Part shown: positions 25,341-36,452 of the stretch, piece by piece
How the letters are laid out: every line of letters starts with the position of its first letter
How positions within the stretch are numbered: position 1 is the stretch's first letter
Notes under the pieces: generated by a model
What the model was told of the DNA's origin: nothing
Databases searched by the model: none
Seen by the model: only the letters and a program-made list of their open reading frames with translations
Translations under genes and position numbers: made by a program
Assembly: GCF_019649055.1 (NCBI RefSeq)
Contig: NW_026570235.1
Location: forward strand, 62,001 to 126,000
Reading direction: 5' to 3'
DNA length: 64,000 bases
Source: Paramacrobiotus metropolitanus
Lineage: Eukaryota; Tardigrada; Eutardigrada; Parachela; Macrobiotidae

Positions 25341-26231
25341 TTATCCGTTAATGCGTCCAACCAGATTGTTTACCGGATCTGCGGCATTCCCGCATAATAT
25401 GAGGAAATGCAGCCAGAATCGCACGATGATATTCTCGTCAAAGACGTGCTGAAAGCCGGTCAACACCACCGGAATCGGTAATAGGCATAATGCATACCAA
25501 ATGAACGAGGCAAACAGCATCCGCGCCACGACAACACTGCGCTTGGCCGTCCGCGTCATACTGTGATTATTATGATCCGCCTGTACCGGTTCCCACTGGG
25601 AGCGCGCACAGGTAGTGGTGCGGACGCAGATCACCGTGTGCAAAATACCACGAATCCCCACCGGTAAAAAGGCTCCGAGAATCAGCAGAATCAAAGCCTG
25701 TCCTGTGTCTGTGACATGCGGTTCACAGCTGCCTAGATTGGCAATGCGAAATTCCAGTCCAAATCCGTAAAAAAACGGCACCGTCGAGCACAAGCCCAAA
25801 ATCCAGGCAACGACGATCATACTGCCGACGACATTCTTCGACCGCCACACGGCGTAACGATGCGGATACAGAATGGCGATTAAGCGGTTAATGGACAGAA
25901 AACAGTCCGTCCAGTGCTCTACATGCAGAAAACCGATAAAAGCCACGGCGAACGCATCACAGTCCACGGTTAAATACACGCCGGCATGGGCAAGACAAGC
26001 TTGAACACAAAAAAGGGGGAAATGTATGGCACATGTTAGGAAGCGTAAAATTAACACGTGTCCAATCAACGCACCGCTGCCGGTACGGAGTTTCGGCTGA
26101 CAAACAATGGATAAGAATACTAAGCAAGAGAAAAAGCTTCCGATGAAACTAACGACGAATGTCGCGGTGGCCCATAATGTGAAAGCGGTATCGAATGATT
26201 GGTTAACGGTGGAGAAATTGTACTCCTGCAT
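25341..26231 (-). CDS. divergent rhodopsin-like (class A) GPCR, intronless
   Basis: A 296-residue seven-transmembrane receptor in one exon. The open frame extends 40 codons upstream only by using a GTG, so the first ATG at 26231 is taken as the start. It opens with a short N-terminus carrying two N-glycosylation sites (NFS, NQS). Hydrophobic segments follow the class A pattern: TM3 begins after a Cys and ends in INRLIAI where DRY is usual, an intracellular loop with PHRY follows, and TM7 reads DPVNNLV in place of NPxxY. TM1 has GS for the usual GN, and TM2 lacks the usual Asp. The ligand is unknown. The altered DRY, NPxxY and TM2 positions suggest a lineage-expanded orphan receptor, possibly chemosensory; this is inference. 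Confidence 0.83.
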   Translation of the reverse strand: MQEYNFSTVNQSFDTAFTLWATATFVVSFIGSFFSCLVFLSIVCQPKLRTGSGALIGHVLILRFLTCAIHFPLFCVQACLAHAGVYLTVDCDAFAVAFIGFLHVEHWTDCFLSINRLIAILYPHRYAVWRSKNVVGSMIVVAWILGLCSTVPFFYGFGLEFRIANLGSCEPHVTDTGQALILLILGAFLPVGIRGILHTVICVRTTTCARSQWEPVQADHNNHSMTRTAKRSVVVARMLFASFIWYALCLLPIPVVLTGFQHVFDENIIVRFWLHFLILCGNAADPVNNLVGRING

Positions 26232-27353
26232 TTGACCGGCTGCAGGACATGCAGGATGCTCGTAAACAAGCGCATCGAGTTTCGTGCAGGATAATAAAGG
26301 AAAACGCGATAAAGCATTCGACGGAATGAAGTCGGTGAGGAGAAAGTGCACTTTGTGTGTACCCGCATCGGGTGATATTATCCAGACTGATTGTTAATGC
26401 AGAGTGTCTATATGCTAACATTTATGAGGAACATGGGAGGTATCGATTATTTTGGGTTAAAACACATACACATTCATATCCTCGAGTACGGCAACGATAT
26501 TCCTGTCTGCACGCTGTCTATTTACACGACAGGCGCAGAGGATATAAGGCCACTTGTTGTTGCCTTTGTGGATGCTAATGTCAGGATGGCGAATGATCAA
26601 TATTGTGTTGAGTGAACGACATGTTCATCCCGGGCGATTGTGTAGCAGACTGACTTCCGGCAGCGCTTCCTGTTGTTCTTTTTGTGTGACGACCAAGCAT
26701 ACCACACAGAATATATTAACTCATTTGGGGCCACCGCTTTGTAATGACGAGCCAAGGGCATCGCTCTGTATATATGCAGTTATTGAATGCTCATAACTAA
26801 CGTAAGCCATCTGTAGTTCTGTACCTACATGCTGTGCGGAAAAATTTTTCATGTACAACATTAGTACGCCATACAAACTGAAGACATGTTTCGAGACAGA
26901 CAGTAGCTCTTTTCGTTTTTGGTGTAGCCTATCAGCATCGATAATCTTTCGGTCAATGAGTATGATATGGTAGCGAAAATTGCAGATCTGAGTGCGAATA
27001 TGTGTATAAAGTGTAACAACCAGACAGCTGTGAGGCTCCTTTGCGCGCATCTCTGATGGCGCCATAGATGTTAATCGGATACGGGTCAGAAGAAAAAGCA
27101 AGATTATGGTATTTCTAATAGAATCTCGGTACCTGATGTCAGTTTAAAAACTGGCCACACATAAGAAATTATAAAGGAAAAATAATTGTTAGTACAAATA
27201 AATTTGCTTACATTTGCGTTTGCGGTCCGGATACGTTGATGCCAATTTTGTAGAGATGGGAGTCCAGACTACAGAGGAGAGTAATTAACTGGGACTAGAT
27301 CCCATAACAATTGTTGGCGGTCGCGTTGACGGCAAATTCTTTTTGTATTGCAG

Positions 27354-27542
27354 ATGTACGTAATACAACTGATACGTAATCATAAATATTCCTGTCTGCC
27401 AATAGGATCGAAATGTCGAAAGTTAGGTCGAACTGTTAAGAAAACCCCACAAAGCGCCAACGGTCACTGGTTTGGCATTTGCGAGAGAAAAGATCCAACT
27501 TGCACTCCATACAGTAAATCTGCAATTAAAGAAGTATTATAA
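27354..27542 (+). CDS. weak candidate: terminal exon of a small four-cysteine peptide
   Basis: An acceptor-like TTTTTGTATTGCAG is followed immediately by ATG and a 62-codon frame ending in TAA. The product is basic with four cysteines spaced like a small disulphide peptide, but it lacks a signal peptide, so an upstream exon would be needed and none is obvious. It may be a chance frame. Confidence 0.18.
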   Translation: MYVIQLIRNHKYSCLPIGSKCRKLGRTVKKTPQSANGHWFGICERKDPTCTPYSKSAIKEVL

Positions 27543-27793
27543 GTATACAATACATAGCAGATGCGTGACACTTCGTCTGAATTACAGATATAGTAGGGTA
27601 GATAATGACGTCGTTGTGAGCTGTTTATGCTACACGTGAGAATTAGTGTTCCTTAAATTGTGGCGAACTTGATCGTTCCAAAATAAGTTCGTATGTGCTG
27701 CAGAGCCATTCGTACAAAGGTGCATATATAAAGGTCAGCCGCTACCAGTGCTGGCGCTAATAAGCCCGGCTGCATATAGGCACGCTTGTTACC

Positions 27794-27816
27794 GTGCCAC
27801 GGCAGAGCCGTGGTAC
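27794..27816. repeat. short GC-rich hairpin
   Basis: CCACGGC at 27797-27803 pairs with GCCGTGG at 27807-27813 around an AGA loop, and three more base pairs (one G-T) extend the stem. TACCGT occurs three times in and just after it. Confidence 0.5.
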
Positions 27817-28859
27817 CGTCCCGCTACCGTCCCACTGGTCCCGGTTGATATTAGGAGACGTGCGGCATTTTGCAGCACGTTTCGTACTGCACAGCCTCCA
27901 TACTAATTTCTCGTAGAGCCGACAGAAGTGCAGCACGCCACGTACTGACAGTGCTCGCACGTCTTACGACTCAGCCGCGCTATGCTGGCGACTACGAGTA
28001 GTACTGATAATTTTTTTTATTCTATACTTATTTTAATAATTTAATATACTACAGGAATGTTTTTGTGGTGATTTTATTCAGCTAATTTTATTTATTCATA
28101 AATTATTATTATTATTTATTCGACATTTATTTGTTTATTCTGCATAAAAGTTTTTTACGGTAATTTTATTCAGTAAATGTTTTTCGTCCTACAGTCATAA
28201 CGTCATCATTATTCTGCACCAATTAGTTTTAGTTATATTTTTCAATAATTATTATGTCAATATTCTGTTTTAGTTCCTAATATGTCATGTAAGTTGCAGT
28301 TCACCAGTGAACGCCGGGAAAATTGCGGCTAATTGTAATAGCCTGATCAACAAACTTATCTACAGCAACGCAGCACCAAAATTTGATAACTGCAGCAGGA
28401 CCACACGGTTGTGCGTTTGGATAAAGGCGGCACTGCATCCGGCAGAACATTCCCTTTCAGAGTCCAGACTGCCCTCTTATTCAATACGTAATGAGGATAT
28501 TTTTGGTGTCCGAATAACACTCGTACTAAGTTTATCACTCGGTGGTTTTGAGAGCAGAACAGGAGAGGCGTTGATTTACTGAATGTTTATTACCCAGAAT
28601 CGTTATTGGATTAAAATCATGAGTGCCAGCAGAGATGACCACGTTTGCTACTGTGCAGTGTGCAGTAATCGGAAACCGCATTTATGATGTTAGCCGCATT
28701 TATAAGCAGATCACTTGTTTAATGTCCACCTTAATTACAGTAAACAATTCTTATCAGACACCTGATTGCAGTATAAAACTGTATTAAGTTTGTACTCGTA
28801 TACTTACGATTAATTACAGCGTATTAATTTTGTTAGCAATACTCGCACAGATTCTTTTG

Positions 28860-28873
28860 TACTCGTACGAGTA
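28860..28873. repeat. perfect 14-bp palindrome
   Basis: TACTCGTACGAGTA is its own reverse complement. It is two overlapping copies of the octamer TACTCGTA/TACGAGTA that recurs across the window. It lies about 290 bp upstream of the reticulocalbin start codon. Confidence 0.85.
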
Positions 28874-29151
28874 TTTCTGCAAGGACCGTCGACCGCCTAG
28901 GTAGGCAGTACTAGACACTTAAGTACTGCTACTTTCCTCTACAGCCGTCTCCATCCAGAAATTTGCTGTTTTGCTGTTTTTGCCTTTCCGTGGGCTTGCA
29001 TCTGCAGCCTTGCTACTTGTATTGTTAATTTTCCTGTAAACTTTGCCAGCGCATCTACTGGTATTTTATGACATCTCTCATGACGACATAGTCTTTTATA
29101 TCTTCGGCTTTTAGATTTTTTAACACGGACCCCGAATCGAGATTCCTCGGA

Positions 29152-31107
29152 ATGAGTGTCAGAATGAAGCCCTATCTAGTCGCCTGCATCGTGCTCTTCC
29201 TCATTATCAATGTGATATTTGTCTCCATCGCTTTGGAACATGTTTCCCATGGTGCCTTTAGTCCCGGTGATAAACACACCGAAAACGAAGCCGAGTATCA
29301 CCACGAAGCCATAATGGGTACCTTGACATGTTGGACATTGGCAAGCATTTTTACTAACTGCGCTGTATAACTTTGAGCAGGTAACGAGCAGCGTCATCAG
29401 GAATATCATCAGCAATCGCCCGAAGAATCTCGCGCCAAACTCCTCGACCTTGCCACGGCGCACGATCTCGATTACGATGGAAAAATCTCTCTGGACGAAC
29501 TGCAACAGTGGATTTTCCAATCCTTTCAGTAAGTTTGCAACGCGCTACGTGGATTGTTTGTATTATGATTGTATCCGAAATTGAAAAAATGCCAAAGTCA
29601 ATATTGGTGGCGTAGCGTGCCGAAGTTTAATGCGGAGCGGATTGTAGCATGGTCATTAGCTACGGCGTTTGTAAACTGTAGCATCGCCTCACTAGATGCT
29701 GGCATTTGCAGGGATTTAAACGCTGAGGACGCCCAAAATAAGTTTCAAGATTTGGATACGGATGAGGATGGATTTGTTACATGGAAAGAGCATTTGAAGG
29801 ACACATGGGGCGTAACGGATGATCAGGATATCGAGAATAACGAGGATTATAAGGAGGAAATTGCGGTATGGTTTTCACAATTTACAACAAGTGATAAACA
29901 TATTTTGGTGTGTTTCGGTTGTCACTTTTTTGATTTATCATTATTTTTACGGCAATCTGTCAATAGTACAAGTACATCGTAAGCCAGTTGTTTATATCAC
30001 GTGCGCATTTGCTGATATTGACGACTTTGTTTAACGGTTTAACGAGAAGATGTGGAAATTTAAATGTGTAATATTTTTTATTATCATTTTTTATAAGCTT
30101 TGGCTCAACCGCTTTGTTCTGAATGCGTTTATTCCGCTCGTAGATGGCGTAGTCATATTTTTTAATCACGTAATTAGTGATGGAACAGTTCTATGTACCG
30201 CCACATTGTGCGTGATGCGGTCCTGGTGATATGTGAAACGACAGGCATTACGTTAGTAATTTATGATGATTTACACGGTATATTCTTGGAAGCCTCAAAG
30301 TTAAATAGGACTACATGTATTCGTAGATGATCAAGGAAGAAGAGCTGCTGTTTAAAGCTGCCGATCGTGATGAGGATGGAAAATTATCCCAGGAGGAATT
30401 CCAGGCATTTGAACGACCGGAACAATATGACTATATGCAGCCATTAGTTATTAAGCGCACTAAGGAAGCCAGAGATCGGAATGGTGACGGCTATATCGAT
30501 TTCCACGAGTACATCGTGGATATTATTCCGAATTACAAAAGTAAGCAAACTCCGACATCTTGTTGTATTTCTCCGTTTACGAAAAAACTTTACCGACTCA
30601 GGAAACTGTTCCGCGTGGAAAACAGGGTTCTTTGAATTGTTTTTTGGTTTCTTCAAAAATAACCAGTTCTGTATTGTCGATTACGTTTGTTATCACTATT
30701 ACATGCAGACTGATGCAGTTGATGGATTCAGCACGGAATTGTAGAAATCTGTATCCAACAATGGTTGCCGTGTAATTATTTGTGCGGTGGTTTTCCTTGC
30801 AGAAACCATGAGTTCCGAAGAAAGAGAAACCTATTCCACGGAAAAAGAACGCTTCGATCTGTATTTCGATGCGGACAAAGACGGCCGACTGGATGATATG
30901 GAGATCTTCCGGTGGCTGATCCCGGATGACAACGCCACGGCCATGTCGGAAGCCGAGCACATAATGGAGAAGAGCGACACGAACCGTGACGGTGTCCTCT
31001 CCCCGGATGAAATCCAAGAGCACTATCAGGTCTTTGTCGGATCGGAAGTGACGGATTACGGTCACGCTATCAATGATCCCCGGTATGAATCCCATGACGA
31101 ACTGTAG
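29152..31107 (+). CDS. reticulocalbin/calumenin-type ER calcium-binding protein (CREC family)
   Basis: Five exons: 29152-29317, 29381-29528, 29712-29865, 30327-30540, 30803-31107; phases 1,2,0,1 fit; 328 residues, typical for the family. An N-terminal hydrophobic segment (about residues 7-28) serves as a signal peptide. Six canonical EF-hand loops follow at residues 84-95, 120-131, 169-180, 206-217, 250-261 and 286-297, each with acidic positions 1, 3 or 5, Gly at 6 and Glu at 12. The protein ends in HDEL, an ER-retrieval signal found in reticulocalbins, so it should work in the ER lumen as a low-affinity calcium binder and chaperone-like factor. A second ATG lies four codons in (29164). Whether the ortholog is RCN1, RCN3 or calumenin cannot be told by eye. 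Confidence 0.95.
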
Positions 31108-32346
31108 AATCTCAATGCGTACGGTGTGGTAATTTATTTTGCACAGTCTGAATCCTGTTTCTCCTACCAAAGTGTGAATTGTTGTTGGTTTAATGGTTCC
31201 TGGTTGGTTTCGTTCTGGATCGGGTGCCCGATTGGTTGGTAGTTGTTGTTCGATTGTTTTCGGTCTGGCGGAATTGTTGTTGTGTTGTCGTTATCGGAAG
31301 AAAACTGGTGTAATAATTTGGCATAGGCCATAGAGTGAGTGTGATTAAAGAAACATGCAGCTATTTTAGTGGTAGAAATATGAAACATAAGATGTTACGT
31401 ATGGAAGCTTCTGCCGCAGGATCATAAAGAATATCAATCATAAGCAGTAGTTTCAGCAGCGTTACCGATAATTAATGTTTTAAGTAAATACCAGTTTTTT
31501 GTTACATTGTGTCATCTTATAATGATCTGTATCGATGGGATACTAGATAAAATGTAATGTGCATGTATTTACTGAAGTGACGTACCACGGGGAATTCTTT
31601 TTGATCCACGACTTTGTAAATTTCACTGGTGGTAAATTGTTACTTTCTGCTACACAATATCTACATACTACATGTACATGATAAAATAACGAGTGCTGCA
31701 AAAGGCGACATTAGTGCGCACTATTGAACAGGTCATGGCGTATCTGTATCCACAAACTATGTTTTAATATATGTTTTATACTGTATTCACTGGCAGTGGC
31801 AGCTCATAAAATTAAGTGGCAGCTCTTGCAGTGTGCTGCCTCAGGAATATCACAAGATGATAGGAAAAATATGAGATTATGCGATGATGATTTTGTTCTA
31901 CGCTGCATTACGTTGTAATTACCACCTTACGAGATAATCACTGCAATTTGGCTTGTTATGATGCTGCGGTTAGCGTTATGAACTGTTATGCCCGTTACGC
32001 ATTCCGTTATGCATTAGTTTTGCAGTTTCAAGCAATGCCGATACTACGACTTGGTTGATGTTAATCTTTAGTATATTAGATTTTATACTTCTTTGCCAAG
32101 AGCTGTGACGCCTTAAGCCAACGACGACAAGCAGAACATATCTGCACTATAAGAAATCTCGAAAAAACAAATGCTTATGCGCACCTAAATTATTGTCAAA
32201 GCAGTTGCGGTTCGTATTGCATGAAATTGTCTGGAATTTCATTGCGAACAGTTTTGTTGGTATACGGATAACTGGCACCGTTCTCCCGATCATCTGTCCT
32301 AAATCTAGTGTGATATATATAGACTAAACACCAAAAATACTGTACC
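31108..32346. other. intergenic spacer with GT-rich 3' UTR-like start
   Basis: The first 250 bases are rich in GTTG/GGTT on the plus strand and are probably the reticulocalbin 3' UTR. The rest is AT-rich and holds no supported gene. I found no canonical AATAAA for the upstream gene. Confidence 0.45.
32314..32322 (+). promoter_or_regulatory. possible TATA element
   Basis: TATATATAG begins 33 bases before the ATG of the glycine-rich gene. If it is a TATA box the 5' UTR would be only a few bases, which is unusual, so it may be a chance AT run. Confidence 0.3.
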
Positions 32347-33088
32347 ATGCTAGTTTGCATTGTTGTACTGACGGTGCTGACAGGTAAGCGTTTATCTTAA
32401 CGTGACCTTTTCGGTTGGCTACAACTATGCCGGCTTTTTAGTGGCATGCACGCACATAAGCTTTACTGTGCTTTCAAAAACTTTTAAACAAGTGTATGTA
32501 ATTGTTTGTGCGTTTCTCTCTACAGGAAGTGTATTTGCTCAGTCGAACACCACCACAAGCGTAATTTCCAGTACAACAGTCGCTCCATCCAATCAGACTG
32601 CCGTAACAAGTACAGATAATAGCACCGGAAACACAGGATATTCTTTCAGCGGTGCAGATACATCATCCAATCAAGCGTACAGCAACAACAACAATCCTGG
32701 ATATACGAACAATGGACAAAATAGCCAGTCGTACGGTAACAATGGAAATGGCGGGTTTTCCGGTAACAACGGTTACTCAGGCGGTGGTAACGGCGGTTTC
32801 GGTACGGGATTAACCTTGGGTTACGGCGGATGCTGTTTTGGATATCCGGATCTAGGCCGCTTCGGATCCAACCAGAGTCCGTTTTTCATGGGGAACGATG
32901 CGATGAATTTTGCCGGTGTGCTGTTCAATAACGGAGGGGGAAATAGTTATGGCGGTGGATATAGTAATAGTAATGGCAACGGCCGCATTGGCGGCTTTGG
33001 TTGGTACAATAATTTACGACGGCTCATCAATCGGGCCGGGCGATCGGGATACGGAGGGAATAATGGTTACAGTTCCTCGTCTTACTAA
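32347..33088 (+). CDS. secreted Gly/Asn/Ser-rich protein
   Basis: Two exons, 32347-32383 and 32526-33088, phase 1, 199 residues. Exon 1 encodes the start of a signal peptide (MLVCIVVLTVLTG) that is completed by SVFA in exon 2, with cleavage likely after VFA before QSN. The mature protein has an N-terminal Thr/Ser/Asn stretch with N-glycosylation sites, then Gly/Asn/Tyr-rich low-complexity repeats (NNG, GGG, SYG), one Cys-Cys pair, and a basic segment near the C-terminus. There is no catalytic domain. The composition resembles structural cuticle, eggshell or secreted matrix proteins; that role is inference. An AATAAA lies at 33291. The signal peptide split across an early phase-1 intron is common for secreted animal proteins. 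Confidence 0.85.
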
Positions 33089-33290
33089 TTACAAAAGTAC
33101 AGCTGTACAAATACAACTGGCTCAGCCCAATATTATTGTATTTTCGCCCAGCATTTTGTACCAGTTTTATACCAAAATGTGCCTTCCGTTGCAGCACCGG
33201 TTGCTGGCAGGAAAGCGGTGTATTAATAATTTCTCGAGTGTGCAAGACAAACATTAACACAGTTCCGTTTTGGTTAAAAGTAAACAAACC

Positions 33291-33296
33291 AATAAA
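33291..33296 (+). terminator. poly(A) signal of the glycine-rich gene
   Basis: AATAAA, 203 bases past the stop at 33088 and about 170 bases short of the end of the convergent PEX3 coding region. Confidence 0.65.
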
Positions 33297-33466
33297 TGTT
33301 CGCGCTTTTATAGCAACATTTTGACTATTCTCGTCATGACTGGGACAAAGATAAAGCAAATTTTCTACAACTGCAAATTCTTACAGAGGAACAGTTAACA
33401 AATACGAATCGAATATCAGTCACCACATTAGGTCCTTATGTTATCAACAGTCAGAAAGGAACCAGA

Positions 33467-36452
33467 TCAATTTGTAACGACGGAATTCAGCTGCAACGAC
33501 TGTGACACTATCCGCTCGACGAACGGGCGAAAATACTGGATATCCACCAATTCCTAGAGTATGGAATGCATACAGTCAAATAAATTAACCCGTTGACTAC
33601 AGTAGAAAAATATGACTTCCCAAAATTATTTTCATGTCTTTCATACGAAGTCGTTCTTTACGAGAACCAAACTGGCATCACTGCAACACTGAAACGTAAC
33701 CAAAACACTGAAACGTAACTAACCTTGATGAGTGGTTCCGCCTCCGGTGGTTTGATGTATAAATTCGAGATTCTCGATACCGCCGGCAACAGTGCGGCAT
33801 GCGGGATCCTTGCCGACTCTTTAGCATTTGTTTTTCTAGAACACAAATATCACAAGTCTTAAAACTATTTTCGAAAACTTCTAGGCAGTACGTAAACCTA
33901 TAAAGCAGAATGCCATGTCAATTGTAATGTAAAACCGAAGTATTATGCAACAAGTCACTACCTTGCACGGTCATCCACGAAAGACTTAATTTCTGCGATA
34001 AATCTGGTAAAGGAATATTCCAGACAGCAGTTGAGGATCATGGAACAATCGACACTAAAATCAGAATTCAAATGCCAGGAGAGTTACGGAAAATTAATGG
34101 ACGAGTTGGCATTCTTACCTCTGGAGAGCTGCATTAACATCATTTGTCAAGGATAATAACGCAGCAGATTCGCAGGAATGTTCAAGCGGCTACAAGCAAA
34201 CATCTAATAAAAGCACAGAATATGATGAAATAAAACCACAGTTATACCGAAGAAGCGAATTACCGCACCGATAAATAAGTATACAGGTAACGATGCAAGT
34301 TTTTGTATATTGTTTAATAGCAAGTTCACATACGTCAACATTCAGGTACACTCATAATCTCGCTGTGCTGTTAAGTACTTGTACAAAATCAGCAGCGCTA
34401 TAACCTACCTCTCGATCGATACTAGAATCGAGCTGTGCTTCGGGAACAAGGAATTCCAAATGGTAATTGTGATAGCGCCGGTATCCTTCGTCGCCCACTC
34501 CATCCTCCATAATTTTACGAACATCGGAGATTATCTGGCGAATATCGTTGAGGGACAGGAAATCTTGCAGACCTCGAAACGCAACCACTTTGGATACAAC
34601 ATCGCGCGTGACTTTCATCATTCGTCCAAATCCTACACAAGGTACATAACATGAATACATAAGGTACATAACATAAGTACAACAACAGGCCCAGTAAATA
34701 AGGCGCAGAAGCTGCCTTCAGACGCAAACTGCAGTCATACTGGGCAGAGCAGTTATTTTTGAAAAAAATCACAAAATCAATCCACAACATCGGCGCTGCA
34801 GTTAAAAAGCGACAGTACGTAATTGCTGCAGATGACCAATTCTGAAGACAACATGATAATTATAACGTTGTATTTTCTGCAAACAACGGTTTTTTGCAAA
34901 CAACCGACATTAATCACTGAAAGGTGCGAAACGTGAAACGAAAGCGTTTACCTTCGTTGACCGGAAATTCAGCACACTGGACATGATGGGAAATAATCTG
35001 CAATTTTCGATTGAGATCCCTGGACGATTCAGCATTCTGGATGCAGAGAAACCGACCAGCCACACCTGTCTGGATCTGCAGATACATCACCAAATGGCAC
35101 ACAGTGTACAGAGACGCAAAGCACCGGCTCCATGAGACTATCTTCATTTCCTCCCATAATTCCATTTTATTGGCAGGACTACAAATGAATCATTCACAAT
35201 TATTCATCATTCGAACTTATTAACTTCACCCCTGATAATTGTTTTGAAAGAGAGTAGCAGCAAAACATTTACTAAAATTCATGCCAAGCAGAAAAAGGAA
35301 GAGAACACACGCCCTGTAATAAAATTAAATCGCCTCTGCAAATTTGTAGGCGCTAAAGTAATTTTCAAAAATTCTCAATTTTGAATCATATTTTTGGGAA
35401 AATTATAAAAATCTATGGGGAATTTCACTATTAATTTATGGTGACGTATTTTAATTAACAGTGAGAGTACAAAAGGAATGCGAACTTTTTAGAGATTTCC
35501 AATCGTAACGCTTCCGTAGATAGCGTCCCATCGAGATTCTTGCCGGCCATCTGGAGCAGTTGAATACACGTAGCCACAATGCTCTGACTGTCGGCAATGC
35601 TCGTCGCACTATGGCATTCTCCAGCACTACTGTGTTCCTCGTGCAAAATCACTCCTCCTGGTCGCAGGCGATTCCTGCCCACTTTGGACCGGGCCTCGTC
35701 CGGATGCGGGAATATCTGTGCAGGAATGGGTAGTTTCTGCGCGATCCAATTCCATGTTTGATCCACAACATCGCGCACTTCCTCCGAATTATTGTACAAA
35801 TACACCGCTATAAAAAACAGCAACACATTGACAAAAAATTACAGTTCGAAAATGGCAATATATAAATTTAAAACAGTGTATCAAAACATAGTACTGCCAA
35901 AATATTTTCCAACAAGCGAAAATTAAATCTACGACTAACTGCTGCACTACGTATAATATAACACTGAACTAACCGAGATAAATTTCTGTACAAATGAACG
36001 CAATAAATTAACGAAAAGAAGGCATCATCCCCATTCATCTTAATTCCTACCCATGCAAATATGCATAAGAAAATTCTCCATAAGAACATGTATAGGCTCA
36101 CCTCCAGAAATACCACCAAGAACGATAGCCTTCCGTTTATGCCGTTTCCAAAAATCGTATGCTTTCCCTATGAGGCTTTTATCTTCGTCCTAAGAAATAT
36201 GACAGTTGGATAATAAACCCACACTGCGACGTCTTCACAGTTCAACTGTAACAAAATCCCACAACTCACAGCTATAATGATTATTACACTTAACGACTTA
36301 AACGTTGTCTTCTCGTTTCTGATCTTAGTGATATAACAAGTAAGACACATTCCAGTAATATCCAAAATATAGATATAAGATACGGTAAATACTAAATACA
36401 TACTGTTAAGCAGTTAAGACCCAAGATTGAAGTAAGAATTTCTTACCGTCAT
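33467..36452 (-). CDS. PEX3: peroxisomal biogenesis factor 3
   Basis: Nine coding exons: 36452-36447, 36189-36102, 35807-35471, 35178-34952, 34632-34409, 34189-34119, 34054-33962, 33835-33724, 33553-33467. Phases 0,1,2,1,0,2,2,0 all fit; 1245 nt, 414 residues (human 373). PEX3 sits in the peroxisomal and ER membrane and is the docking receptor for PEX19 carrying membrane cargo. The N-terminus has the basic FWKRHKRK followed by a hydrophobic segment (about residues 20-34), as in other PEX3. NKMELWEEMKIVSWSR corresponds to the human PEX19-binding region, so K148 and W152 match human K100 and W104. The C-terminal part follows the family (ILNCCLEYSFTRF; LLPAVSRISN). The first exon contributes only ATGACG, and the exon 3 donor (GTACTC) is atypical. 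The frame past the exon 5 donor runs to a stop, but the exon at 34189 restores family similarity. Confidence 0.92.

Larger units (their letters stand above)
26232..29151. other. intergenic spacer between divergent GPCR and reticulocalbin genes
   Basis: AT-rich, about 2.9 kb, holding the promoters of both neighbours. A 114-codon ATG frame on the minus strand (up to about 27065, ending 26721) has no recognisable content. A GC-rich patch with a short hairpin lies at 27790-27960, and a 14-bp palindrome TACTCGTACGAGTA at 28860-28873. Confidence 0.4.

Noticed and set aside
26721-27065. 114-codon ATG frame on the minus strand upstream of the GPCR
   Set aside because: No recognisable content, no conserved motif, and frames of this length also occur in introns here. 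It is not excluded, but not supported.
30598-31170. 190-codon minus-strand frame
   Set aside because: It is the shadow of the last reticulocalbin exon, which encodes two EF-hands and HDEL on the plus strand.
34352-34408. Read-through end of PEX3 at a TGA after exon 5, giving a 312-residue protein
   Set aside because: A GAG/GTAGGT donor at 34409 and four downstream phase-matched exons restore similarity to the PEX3 C-terminus, so the read-through stop is intronic.
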